Source: Candidatus Hydrogenedentota bacterium
GTDB lineage: Bacteria; Hydrogenedentota; Hydrogenedentia; Hydrogenedentales; SLHB01
Assembly (NCBI GenBank): GCA_020848835.1
Contig: JADLHJ010000072.1
Span: forward strand, 1-64,000
DNA length: 64,000 bases
Reading direction: 5' to 3'
Shown: one piece after another, positions 54,538 through 62,393 of the stretch
Numbering within the stretch: position 1 is the stretch's first letter
Layout: each line of letters starts with the position of its first letter
Program-made: the position numbers and the translations under genes
Notes under the pieces: model-generated
Told to the model about the DNA's origin: nothing
Seen by the model: only the letters and a program-made list of their open reading frames with translations
Database searches by the model: none

Positions 54538-55938
54538 TTACTCCGGCGGCACCATTTTCAATAGCGTTTGCGGATCGCACACGATTCCGCCGCGAATAAC
54601 TTTATCAATTTTCCGCGAGTTACAAATGTCGGTCAATGGGTCCGCGGTAAGCACCACTATATCCGCCAATTTTCCGGGCGAAATGCTTCCCAGGTTGGCC
54701 TCTTGTTTCAATGCGGTAGCGTTGCGAATGGTGGCCGATTGCAGGGCAGCTGAAGCAGGCAGCCCGGATTCTACCAGCCGCTCGAGTTCTTCGTGCATCG
54801 AGAATCCAGGGATAACGTATGGTTCGGCGGTATCCGTGCCCGCGAGTATGGTGACGCCTTCGCGATATAAGATACCGGTCAATTCCTGATACTTTTCGAA
54901 TTCCTTTCGCCGAAGATCGAAAGTCTCGGGCTTAAGTCCCTGGTTCGCGCGGTGGCTTTCCCAACGCTTGCGCAGGCGCGCGGGCACGTAAGCCAGATCG
55001 GGATTGGTATACACCGCTTCAAGATCGGTCAGCAGCAGCGCATTGCGGAAGATGGTCAATGTGGGGTCCACCGCTGTGTTGTGTTCTTTTATGCTTGCGA
55101 TCAGGTCCTTTGCTTTCGGCGTCGTCAAATCCATTACAGAACGATATCCGTCCGGACGCGGGCCGTCGGGAATGATGTAGTCGAAGACAGACCAGATGTG
55201 TTCGAGGCAATCGATGCCATCGTGAACGGCGTATTGGGCGTGGTACAAACCCAAGTGCCCTGTGACCACGAGACCGTGCTTATGTGCTTCTTCGATCACG
55301 CGCTTACCAACCGGCTGTTGCGTACCAACGTATATTTTTAAGGTCGTAACGCCCCAGGCTTTCATATCTTCAACGAACGCAGGCACCTTTTCCGGATCGG
55401 AGAGATCCCAGCCGACGTCTTGATGAAAAGGTTGAGATCCATCGATTAGCGGGCTGCACATAAAGATGCGCGGACACGACTCGGGATGGGCTTCCGCGTA
55501 ATTCAAAATCAGTTTTTGTACGGATACCTGGTCGCCAACTTCCCGCAAGGAGGTTACACCGCAGGCGAGATATAACGGCAAGACTTCCTCGCCCGTCATG
55601 TGCGCAAGATTCAATTGATGTTGAAGGTGCGCATGGGCATCTATCATGCCGGGGATGATAAAATTGCCGGTTGCGTCGACGATATCGGCCTTGGGAGGAA
55701 TTACCGCATCACTTAGATTGGCGCCGACGCTTTCAATTCTTTCGCCACGAACAATAACGATTTGGTTCGGCAGCATTTCTCCGCGCACCGAATCGAAGAC
55801 TGCGGCCCCGCGCAACACGAGGACGGGCGCGTCTTCCTCCGCCTCTACCGTGCTCACCAAAACCATAGCTGCGAATAACATGACGGCAAGCGCGTGTATT
55901 GTTCGGCTTATGCGGGAGCTATATTGTGCTTTGTACAT
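54538..55938 (-). CDS. secreted imidazolonepropionase-like amidohydrolase
   Basis: 466 residues with a signal peptide (HALAVMLFAAMVLVSTVEA). Amidohydrolase-1 composite fold: a small beta domain, then HxH in MIDAHAHLQHQL near 100, lysine in TTLKIYVG, histidines in VVTGHLG and IDCLEHIW, and the aspartate in LAGTDTAEPYV, so all expected metal ligands are present. It ends with the beta domain (SPGKLADIVVLTADPLTD). Secreted relatives include prolidase- and dipeptidase-like enzymes. It precedes the amidohydrolase-2 gene by 71 bases. Confidence 0.88.
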   Translation of the reverse strand: MYKAQYSSRISRTIHALAVMLFAAMVLVSTVEAEEDAPVLVLRGAAVFDSVRGEMLPNQIVIVRGERIESVGANLSDAVIPPKADIVDATGNFIIPGMIDAHAHLQHQLNLAHMTGEEVLPLYLACGVTSLREVGDQVSVQKLILNYAEAHPESCPRIFMCSPLIDGSQPFHQDVGWDLSDPEKVPAFVEDMKAWGVTTLKIYVGTQQPVGKRVIEEAHKHGLVVTGHLGLYHAQYAVHDGIDCLEHIWSVFDYIIPDGPRPDGYRSVMDLTTPKAKDLIASIKEHNTAVDPTLTIFRNALLLTDLEAVYTNPDLAYVPARLRKRWESHRANQGLKPETFDLRRKEFEKYQELTGILYREGVTILAGTDTAEPYVIPGFSMHEELERLVESGLPASAALQSATIRNATALKQEANLGSISPGKLADIVVLTADPLTDICNSRKIDKVIRGGIVCDPQTLLKMVPPE

Positions 55939-55993
55939 CTTTTGCTAATTTTTCTAAAAATAACGGCAATATTGTGCAGATTTCTTTTGAGCG

Positions 55994-56320
55994 TTACTGA
56001 CCGGAAGGACTTTCCGATGCGCCCTGTTTCTCACCCGAATCCGCTTTGGCCTCTTTTTGTGCTTGCTTATGCGCCTCGACCTGCTGTAGGGCGTATTCCT
56101 GTGGCGTCATTACAACTGGTTTCTCGAAGCCTGCTTTGCGCATTGCTTCTGCCTGCGCATTTTTCATGCGTTCGAATTGCGCCTTCTGTTCCGGTGTGAG
56201 TGATTCTTCCTTCACCCCCGGCACAATGACCTCGTGCGAGCCGCATCCCGGCAAGATAACTGCTGCACCAAATAGTGCGATTGCCGCAACCCGGTGCATT
56301 ATCTGTGTTTTTAATTTCAT
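55994..56320 (-). CDS. small lipoprotein, uncharacterised
   Basis: 108 residues. Signal sequence ending in the lipobox ILPGC near residue 26. The mature part is short, charged and probably helical (TPEQKAQFERMKNAQAEAM, then YALQQVEAHKQAQKEA), without recognised domains. Such lipoproteins often follow a prepilin-like gene in PVC-group bacteria, as here, with a strong hairpin between them. Function unknown. Confidence 0.75.
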   Translation of the reverse strand: MKLKTQIMHRVAAIALFGAAVILPGCGSHEVIVPGVKEESLTPEQKAQFERMKNAQAEAMRKAGFEKPVVMTPQEYALQQVEAHKQAQKEAKADSGEKQGASESPSGQ

Positions 56321-56363
56321 CGTTTACTGTCCCCTACACGTAATTTCAGATGGTTTCGGGAGC

Positions 56364-56398
56364 CGGCCGGCAAGGGGCAAGGGACCCCTTGCCGGCCG
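56364..56398. terminator. 14-bp perfect hairpin between prepilin and lipoprotein genes
   Basis: Left arm 56364-56377 (CGGCCGGCAAGGGG), loop CAAGGGA, right arm 56385-56398 (CCCCTTGCCGGCCG). The arms are exactly complementary and GC-rich. It lies 51 bases after the prepilin-like stop. No T-run follows on the minus strand, so it may be a transcript 3'-end stabiliser or an attenuator rather than a classical intrinsic terminator. Confidence 0.6.
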
Positions 56399-56448
56399 AA
56401 TGACGAGGTACGGGACTTGAAATCCTGCTACTCGAGTGTGGTTGTTGG

Positions 56449-57519
56449 CTAACCGGAACCGCCATAACCAGCGACCAGCGCGATCCACGCATTTGCGTAC
56501 GGTGGATAAGGCCCGCCAGCCAAGGATGCGCCAGGAAGCGACGTCGTCAACATCGGCGCTTTGTCGTTCAATTTCACATACTCGACGTGGCCGTCCATAT
56601 ACAGTACGTTCGATCCGCCTGGCAAGTGATTGAATCGCAATACACCGCCGCCATCTGGCGCGATGACGTCTTTACCGTCTGTGTAGGCATCCCACATCAC
56701 GAAGACCGAGCTTTGTCCTTTGGCGCCCGCGGCTGGGTTGTTGATGTCAGTGATGAAGAAGCGTTCGCTACCTTCTTTGAGGTGCGGGTAGTTGCCCGTC
56801 AAGGGCGTGACGCCGTCGTCATCGAACTGCACCGCGCCGCCGTAGGTGTAGCCACCTTGTTCCATGCCATTTACCGCGACAGGCTTGCCGTTGCAGCGCG
56901 CTTGATAAACATATTGGCAGGAGGAATCCACATCGGCCGTATCCGGGTTGTGGAAGATGAACGTCACAGGAGCATCGCAACCGCACCCCGGCACACCGAG
57001 GTCGGCGTAGAACATCCCAAACTGCGCGTCGATGATTGCACTTTGGCTCTTTAGTGCGAACTGATTGTACAGATACGAGATGGGATTGCTGAGTTTCTGC
57101 GCCAGGCACGCCTTCTTTGCGTCAGAAGTACCGGTGGTTGAATTCTGAATACGGCTGACTTGACCGGTAAAGTCTTGCTCGAGACCATAGCTTCCGGCGA
57201 CATTATCTGCACCCGCATCGGAAGGGCAGCGCGCTAGTGCGGGATCCGTCCAGTATTCCGGGAATATCTGGTCTGCGTTGAGCCCCATCCAATAATGTCC
57301 AGCATAGGTGGTGTAATCTGAGCCGTCGGGGAAACGATCTTTGTTCTCGCCGGAGAACAATTTCATGATCAGTCCCCACTGCTTTAGATTGTTTTGGCAA
57401 GATGCCCGGCGTGCCGCTTCTCGCGCGCGCGCCAAGGCCGGGAGCAAAATCGCCGCCAGTATCGCGATAATCGCGATGACGACGAGAAGCTCGATGAGCG
57501 TAAAGCCCTTTCTTCGCAT
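56449..57519 (-). CDS. type II prepilin-like secreted protein (DUF1559-like group)
   Basis: 356 residues from the ATG at 57519, with GGAGAGG upstream. The prepilin leader is MRRKG, cleavage before [19 protein letters not shown] with the conserved Glu at +5, and [20 protein letters not shown] follows. The C-terminal part has [12 protein letters not shown], the H-x-G-type end block of the large family in Planctomycetes, Lentisphaerae, Verrucomicrobia and Hydrogenedentota. It is exported and processed by a prepilin peptidase and probably forms a pseudopilus or surface protein. A leader of over 180 bases separates it from the AT-rich promoter region. Confidence 0.92.
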   Translation of the reverse strand: MRRKGFTLIELLVVIAIIAILAAILLPALARAREAARRASCQNNLKQWGLIMKLFSGENKDRFPDGSDYTTYAGHYWMGLNADQIFPEYWTDPALARCPSDAGADNVAGSYGLEQDFTGQVSRIQNSTTGTSDAKKACLAQKLSNPISYLYNQFALKSQSAIIDAQFGMFYADLGVPGCGCDAPVTFIFHNPDTADVDSSCQYVYQARCNGKPVAVNGMEQGGYTYGGAVQFDDDGVTPLTGNYPHLKEGSERFFITDINNPAAGAKGQSSVFVMWDAYTDGKDVIAPDGGGVLRFNHLPGGSNVLYMDGHVEYVKLNDKAPMLTTSLPGASLAGGPYPPYANAWIALVAGYGGSG

Positions 57520-57930
57520 TGCAGCCTCTCCTCTGTTAATCCCCACTTAAGTAAAACCGAGCACGACATACAACGAACCGAACTACGTACTCCCGAATAT
57601 TGCTGGCTGGCTTACTTCAACCCGATAGCTTTACGCCAGCACTATCCCTCAACCCTGCCCACGCGTCTGACGATATTTGAGAGTTCCTCCTTTTTGCGGC
57701 GAGCGTTGTCCACCAACCCGCGCCATTGTTACTTCTAAAATAATTTCTTGTTCGATTTGAACTAATTTTACGTTTTATAACACGAGCGAACTCATAAGTC
57801 AACACTTAGCTTCACTCGCTGCACACAATCCTTCAACTGTTTGTCGACTACTGAATCAACTGAAGATTGCACCCTGCACGAAAAGACAATATCACATCGT
57901 TTTAAGCGTTTCAATAGAAAATTTAGCCGA
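57520..57930. other. AT-rich divergent promoter region
   Basis: No gene seen. AT-rich sequence at about 57730-57790 probably holds the prepilin gene promoter on the minus strand, though no clean -35/-10 pair stands out. A half-site CAACTGTTTG at 57834-57843 is identical to one arm (in reverse complement) of the palindrome over the regulator's promoter. Confidence 0.4.
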
Positions 57931-57965
57931 TTGACTTGAATCAAACAGTTGCGTACAATTGTTTG
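57931..57965 (+). promoter_or_regulatory. promoter of the GntR-type regulator with overlapping palindrome
   Basis: -35 TTGACT (57931-57936), 17-base spacer, -10 TACAAT (57954-57959). An inverted repeat with 10-base arms lies over the spacer and -10: CAAACAGTTG (57942-57951) and CAATTGTTTG (57956-57965), spacer CGTA, nine of ten positions paired. A repressor bound here would block polymerase, which suggests autoregulation by the adjacent gene. Confidence 0.7.
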
Positions 57966-58031
57966 CCGAGGTACTATTGGTTCGGCAATGACACCGGACA
58001 TTTCGGTGTCCGAGAAAAAACCGCTAAGGGA

Positions 58032-59228
58032 ATGGGCGTGAAACAAAGCACGATTACGAAGTCTCGGCTATTTACCCCTTTATCGTCATCACAGGTATTG
58101 GGGCAGCAATCGGATGGTTGGGAAGCGGCATTCCAAGATTGCTCTTCCCGTGACGAAATGATCCAGGCGCTACGGGATTTATTGGACTCTGGAACGCTTC
58201 AAGTGGGCTATCGCCTCCCTTCCATTCGCACGCTTCAGGAGATTTCCGGGTTGCGTCAGCACGATGTTTATCGTGCTCTGGAAACATTGGCGAAAGAAGG
58301 TCGCATCGAGCAGCGCCGCGGCTCGGGAACATTCGTACTGGAAACACGCCGTAAACTCTCGCATAACGGTCATGAGTCGCTGCAGATTGGTGTCGTGCCG
58401 CCATCTTGGGACCCCGGAATTTCGCACCACAACGTCACGATGTTTCTTGCCGGCATCACGGAACAGGCCGGACTGCGGCACACAATCCAATTGGTCCCGT
58501 CGCTTCTACCGGACCAGGACCCGATGGGTTTTGCCAACCATGTGCGCGCGCTTCGTTTAGACGGGATTATCTGGATCAAGCCACCTGTCGCTCCCCCGCC
58601 GGCGCTTGTCGCGCTACTGGCAGCAGACATTCCCGTGGTGGTTGTTGGCCGAACCTATGCGAACCTTCCGATCGCTTCGGCTGACTATGATTACGAAAAG
58701 ATGGGCGAAGCGATCGCCGAGTATTTGGTTAAGAAGCGGCGCAAGAAACTGCTGTGCATGGTGGGCGTGCGTAACGACCAATTGATGATCAATCAAATTG
58801 GTTCGCTGCGCGCCGCGATGGAGCGGCGAGGCATGCGCTTGCCAGAGGAACAGTTGGTGACGGTGCGCGTGGCGGCGGCGGCACAACTGTATGCGACTGA
58901 CCTGCGCGAGAGCGTCGAGCGATTTTTTCGGCAGCACGACGATTTTGACGCGGTGTACTCAATCTACTCGGATCAGTTCGATGTGTTGACGTCAATCCAT
59001 GAAAGTGGTTTTAGGCGTTGTCCGGAAGATTTCATTCACATACACCAGGACGTAAGCAACGTCTGGGCCGGTCAACAGTGGCCGCCCTTCAAGTCGGCCA
59101 TGCTCAGTTCGCCGGTCCAGCCGGTGGGAAGACAGGCTGTGAAGGAACTAGAGCGTATCTTGGGCATCGATGGAAACTACGAACCGGAAAACTTGGGTCC
59201 GCGTATCGAATTCGATCCTTACGCTTAA
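58032..59228 (+). CDS. GntR-type DNA-binding domain with LacI-like ligand domain
   Basis: About 398 residues. Winged helix of the GntR family at residues ~40-110 (YRLPSIRTLQEISGLRQHDV, RALETLAKEGRIEQRRGSGTFVLE). The rest (~120-390) is a periplasmic-binding-protein-like domain as in LacI/GalR: LRLDGIIWIKPP, IPVVVVGRTYANLPIASADY, KLLCMVGVRNDQ. This GntR-LacI hybrid is common beside sugar catabolic genes. The promoter at 57931-57959 places the transcript start near 57966, so an earlier in-frame start is excluded. ATG 58032 or GTG 58038 (better spaced from AGGGA) is the start. Confidence 0.9.
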   Translation: MGVKQSTITKSRLFTPLSSSQVLGQQSDGWEAAFQDCSSRDEMIQALRDLLDSGTLQVGYRLPSIRTLQEISGLRQHDVYRALETLAKEGRIEQRRGSGTFVLETRRKLSHNGHESLQIGVVPPSWDPGISHHNVTMFLAGITEQAGLRHTIQLVPSLLPDQDPMGFANHVRALRLDGIIWIKPPVAPPPALVALLAADIPVVVVGRTYANLPIASADYDYEKMGEAIAEYLVKKRRKKLLCMVGVRNDQLMINQIGSLRAAMERRGMRLPEEQLVTVRVAAAAQLYATDLRESVERFFRQHDDFDAVYSIYSDQFDVLTSIHESGFRRCPEDFIHIHQDVSNVWAGQQWPPFKSAMLSSPVQPVGRQAVKELERILGIDGNYEPENLGPRIEFDPYA

Positions 59229-59369
59229 TCCCTTTCGCGTGGTCAATCTGTTCGATTGAGTTTGGGTGTTGGTGCCTTCGAAGCGTCTAAAGTGTGCGTC
59301 CGTCCCTTTGCCTATCACATATGCAATTTACAATGAAAACTACTTTGATTGTTGAAAGGAAGATATTAG

Positions 59370-60407
59370 ATGGAGTATCGGGTCTTGGGTGGTTCCGGGT
59401 TAAAGGTGCCCGCATTAAGTTTTGGAACCGGGACGTTTGGCGACAGCCGAAGCCGATTCAAGGCCTTCGGCACCAACGGACCTGAAGAAGCGAAGCGGCT
59501 TGTTGATATTTGTCTCGAAGCAGGCATCAACATGTTCGATACCGCGGATGTCTATTCCGACGGCGCTGCAGAGGAAATCCTTGGGTTTGCTATCAAAGGA
59601 CGCCGCTATGCGGTCCTCATCTCAACGAAGGCGACGTTTCGTGCAGGGCAAGGGCCGAATGATGTGGGCTCGTCCCGCCACCACCTCACCCGCTCAATCG
59701 AAGGAAGTCTCAAGCGGCTGGGTACAGATTACGTCGACCTATTTCAGTTGCACGGATTTGACGCCCTCACGCCTATCGAAGAGACACTCGATGCTCTGCA
59801 TGGATTGGTGCAATCGGGAAAGGTGCGGTACATCGGTTGCTCCAACTTTTCAGGCTGGCACTTGATGAAATCGATCGCCATCGCAGAACAGCGAGGATTG
59901 CCGCGTTATGTCGCACACCAAGCTTATTACTCTCTTATCGGCAGAGACTACGAATGGGAATTGATGCCGCTTGCACTCGATCAAAAGGTTGGCGCGGTCG
60001 TGTGGAGCCCATTGGGTTGGGGACGCCTCACTGGAAAACTAAGACGCGGAGCGCCGAAACCTGAAGTAAGTAGATTGAATGAGAAGGCGGCCGTGGATGC
60101 CGGGCCGCCAATTCACGATGATTACCTTTTTGCCGTCATTGATGCACTTGACGAAATAGCCAAAGAGACCGGGAAATCGATTCCACAAATTGCGTTGAAC
60201 TGGCTACTTCAACGTCCAACGGTAGCAACGGTGATCGTGGGCGCGCGCACGGAAGATCAGTTGAAGCAAAATCTCGGGGCAGTGGGTTGGGCACTTTCAT
60301 CTTCGCAAATGAAACGGCTCAACGAAATCAGCTATCAGCGGCCGAGCTATCCGTATTGGCACCAGGAGACCTTTCCGGAACGCAATCCGTTTCCCGGGGC
60401 CGCGTAA
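59370..60407 (+). CDS. aldo/keto reductase
   Basis: 345 residues, cytosolic TIM-barrel NADPH-dependent oxidoreductase. MEYRVLGGSGLKVPALSFGT at the start; catalytic Asp and Tyr in NMFDTADVYSDGAAEE (near 51-56), Lys in VLISTKAT, His in LFQLHGFD; cofactor-binding SNFSGWHL and the C-terminal VIVGARTEDQLKQNL. It resembles the YajO/Tas subgroup acting on sugars or sugar-derived aldehydes. A weak promoter (TTTGCC, 16 bases, TACAAT) lies upstream. Likely part of the local sugar pathway under the neighbouring regulator. Confidence 0.94.
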   Translation: MEYRVLGGSGLKVPALSFGTGTFGDSRSRFKAFGTNGPEEAKRLVDICLEAGINMFDTADVYSDGAAEEILGFAIKGRRYAVLISTKATFRAGQGPNDVGSSRHHLTRSIEGSLKRLGTDYVDLFQLHGFDALTPIEETLDALHGLVQSGKVRYIGCSNFSGWHLMKSIAIAEQRGLPRYVAHQAYYSLIGRDYEWELMPLALDQKVGAVVWSPLGWGRLTGKLRRGAPKPEVSRLNEKAAVDAGPPIHDDYLFAVIDALDEIAKETGKSIPQIALNWLLQRPTVATVIVGARTEDQLKQNLGAVGWALSSSQMKRLNEISYQRPSYPYWHQETFPERNPFPGAA

Positions 60408-60422
60408 GGCTGGAGGAGTGGC

Positions 60423-60482
60423 TTGACAGAATGGCGGTGGCTTATGCTATTGTGTGTCATATAAACATTTAATATGTTTATA
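60423..60482 (+). promoter_or_regulatory. promoter and perfect 9-bp palindrome
   Basis: TTGACA (60423-60428) with a possible -10 at CTATTG/TATTGT (18-19 bases away). It is followed by an exact inverted repeat, TATAAACAT (60460-60468) and ATGTTTATA (60474-60482), spacer TTAAT. The repeat would lie at or just after the transcript start, a usual repressor operator position, before the LamG/propeller gene. Confidence 0.55.
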
Positions 60483-60522
60483 AATAACATAAACAATTGA
60501 TTTCGATCGCGGTGCGGTGAAG

Positions 60523-61926
60523 ATGAAGCCAGTTATCCACTATCTGTTTTGTTTTACAGCGTTGGCAATAGGGTCAAATACAGTCCATGCTGCGGAGTTG
60601 GTTGGCCACTGGAAACTACAAGGCGATACCAAAGATTCTTCGGGAAAAGGGAATGACGCCATTAATCATGGAGCAACCTTAGACCCCGGCGGCGCCAACT
60701 TCGATGGAATGAATCACTACCTTGAGGTGCCGGACAATGACGCGTTCGATCTCGGCGCAACGGAATTCGCGATTACTGCCTGGGTGAAGTGCGATGGGCG
60801 TATGCGGAATGTTCCCGGTGACATCCTCAACAAATTCGATCAGGCCACACGACGCGGGATCAATTTACATGTGACTGCGAGTTCACCGGGGTACTGCTCT
60901 CTCAGCGACATGCGCAATCTGCAATTCGGAATCGATAACGCTATCGAGAGCGAATGGGAAGATTGCGGGCGGCCTTGGCCGAGCAATGGACTTGTCAGCA
61001 CACTTGTGGTCTACAACGGCCACCTTTACACCGGCATTTCTGACGCGACCGATCCAAAAGATGGTTGCCACATGTTTCGCTATGACGGCGGCCAGAACTG
61101 GATCGACTGCGGGCGCGTCAGCGGAACGGAGCATCTAAAGAACATCAGTGTGTTTTGCGACGTTGTTCACCAAGGACAGTTGTACGCGGGCTCGGGCATC
61201 TGGGACTGGGAGAAAGTCTGGAAAGGGCTTGGCGAGAAAAATGGCGACCCGGCGCAAATCTATCAATATGCCGGTGGAGAAGATTGGAAAGACTGCGGAC
61301 AACTTGTCGCGCCAAGCGGCTTGCCTTCGTTCCGGGTCAGCAGCATGGCGTCGTTTGACGGTCACCTATATGCATCTGACAACACCGATGCGGTGTATCG
61401 ATGCGAGGGCGATCAGCAATGGAGCGTATCGGGCCGTCCTGGCAGCATCGATTACAACGCCTATCCTGCCGGCGACATCGTCGCGATGATGCCATTCCAG
61501 GGAAAGCTCTATGCCGCGCGGCATGGTGCTTCAGTGTTTCGTTATACACCCGGCGTCGAATGGGAAGACATCGGTGAAGTATTTCATACCGGACGCAGCG
61601 GAAAGTTCGGCAACGATCAGATTCACACGCTCGGCGTATACGAAGGCAGGCTCCATATAGGTACGTGGCCAGATGGCAAGATTCTCCGCTACGAGGGCGG
61701 ACACGAGTATTCAGAATGCGGATTGGTTGGTATTGATCCGTCCTTGAAACGCAATGAAGTTAACGATCTTACGACCTATAACGGCAAGCTGTATGCGGGT
61801 GTCATTCCCAAGGCAGAGGTTTGGCGTTACGAAGGCGAGCAGAAATGGTCTTTGGTTCGGCCCTACTCGTTAATCCAGACTTCAATACAAAAGTCTCAAC
61901 GACTTGGGACCGCGTGCCTTCAATGA
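60523..61926 (+). CDS. secreted LamG protein with inserted beta-propeller, N-terminal part before a frameshift
   Basis: 467 residues from ATG 60523 (a GTG two codons earlier is also possible). Signal peptide (YLFCFTALAIGSNTVHAAE), then the first half of a LamG/concanavalin-like jelly roll (LVGHWKLQGDTKDSSGKGND, FDGMNHYLEVPDN, FAITAWVKCDG; to ~residue 115). Then come propeller blades with the same pattern as the 19.4-kb lipoprotein: YNGHLYTGI, HQGQLYAGS, FDGHLYASD, FQGKLYAAR, YEGRLHIGT and YNGKLYAGV. After EQKWSLV the frame leaves the homology and ends soon after. The continuation is in the next feature, so a one-base deletion (or two-base insertion) near 61850-61870, or a sequence error, has split the gene. 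Confidence 0.8.
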   Translation: MKPVIHYLFCFTALAIGSNTVHAAELVGHWKLQGDTKDSSGKGNDAINHGATLDPGGANFDGMNHYLEVPDNDAFDLGATEFAITAWVKCDGRMRNVPGDILNKFDQATRRGINLHVTASSPGYCSLSDMRNLQFGIDNAIESEWEDCGRPWPSNGLVSTLVVYNGHLYTGISDATDPKDGCHMFRYDGGQNWIDCGRVSGTEHLKNISVFCDVVHQGQLYAGSGIWDWEKVWKGLGEKNGDPAQIYQYAGGEDWKDCGQLVAPSGLPSFRVSSMASFDGHLYASDNTDAVYRCEGDQQWSVSGRPGSIDYNAYPAGDIVAMMPFQGKLYAARHGASVFRYTPGVEWEDIGEVFHTGRSGKFGNDQIHTLGVYEGRLHIGTWPDGKILRYEGGHEYSECGLVGIDPSLKRNEVNDLTTYNGKLYAGVIPKAEVWRYEGEQKWSLVRPYSLIQTSIQKSQRLGTACLQ

Positions 61927-62312
61927 CGGTGTATAACGGCCGCCTTTACTGTGGTACGGGAACCTGCCAAGGCCGCGGCTCGGCCGACTTCAAATACGAC
62001 GTGGGGAAAGTATTCAGCTTCGAGGCCGGCAGGTGCGTTTCCTACGACGAGGACCTCGGTGCGGAGTGGCGGCACATCGCGGCAGTGCGCGAGAAAGACC
62101 AATTGAAACTCTACGTGGACGGCAAACTCGTCTCCACTTCAAAATCCTTTGACGCTGCTGCTTTTGATCTGTCGAATGACCGTCCGTTATTTATCGGCTT
62201 TGGTCAGGAGAACTACTTCAACGGATCGCTTCGCGATGTGCGGATATATAAGGGTGCGATTGACATTGCGGAAGTAGTTAAAATTCGTGATGAATCACCG
62301 TCGAATGGATAA
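61821..62312 (+). CDS. C-terminal part of the frameshifted LamG/propeller protein
   Basis: In the next frame, homology resumes with VNPDFNTKVSTTWDRVPSM and a further blade, YNGRLYCGTGTC, then the second half of the LamG domain: EWRHIAAVREKDQLKLYVDG, LSNDRPLFIGFGQENYF and GSLRDVRIYKGAI. It has no start signal of its own and cannot form a jelly roll alone. Joined to the upstream frame it gives one protein of ~590 residues in which a propeller is inserted inside the LamG fold. The first ~25 residues of this frame are not part of the original protein. Confidence 0.7.
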   Translation: MALRRRAEMVFGSALLVNPDFNTKVSTTWDRVPSMTVYNGRLYCGTGTCQGRGSADFKYDVGKVFSFEAGRCVSYDEDLGAEWRHIAAVREKDQLKLYVDGKLVSTSKSFDAAAFDLSNDRPLFIGFGQENYFNGSLRDVRIYKGAIDIAEVVKIRDESPSNG

Positions 62313-62393
62313 GTGTCTCGCCGGGCGTTACCATGTTTTCCCTTGTGCTGGGGAATCGCGTGCTGTTTTCATCTATCTGAGTAGGGGTGCTTG

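Noticed and set aside
60523..62312. Programmed -1 frameshift for the LamG protein
   Set aside because: I see no slippery heptamer or following structure near 61850-61870; mutation or sequence error is simpler.
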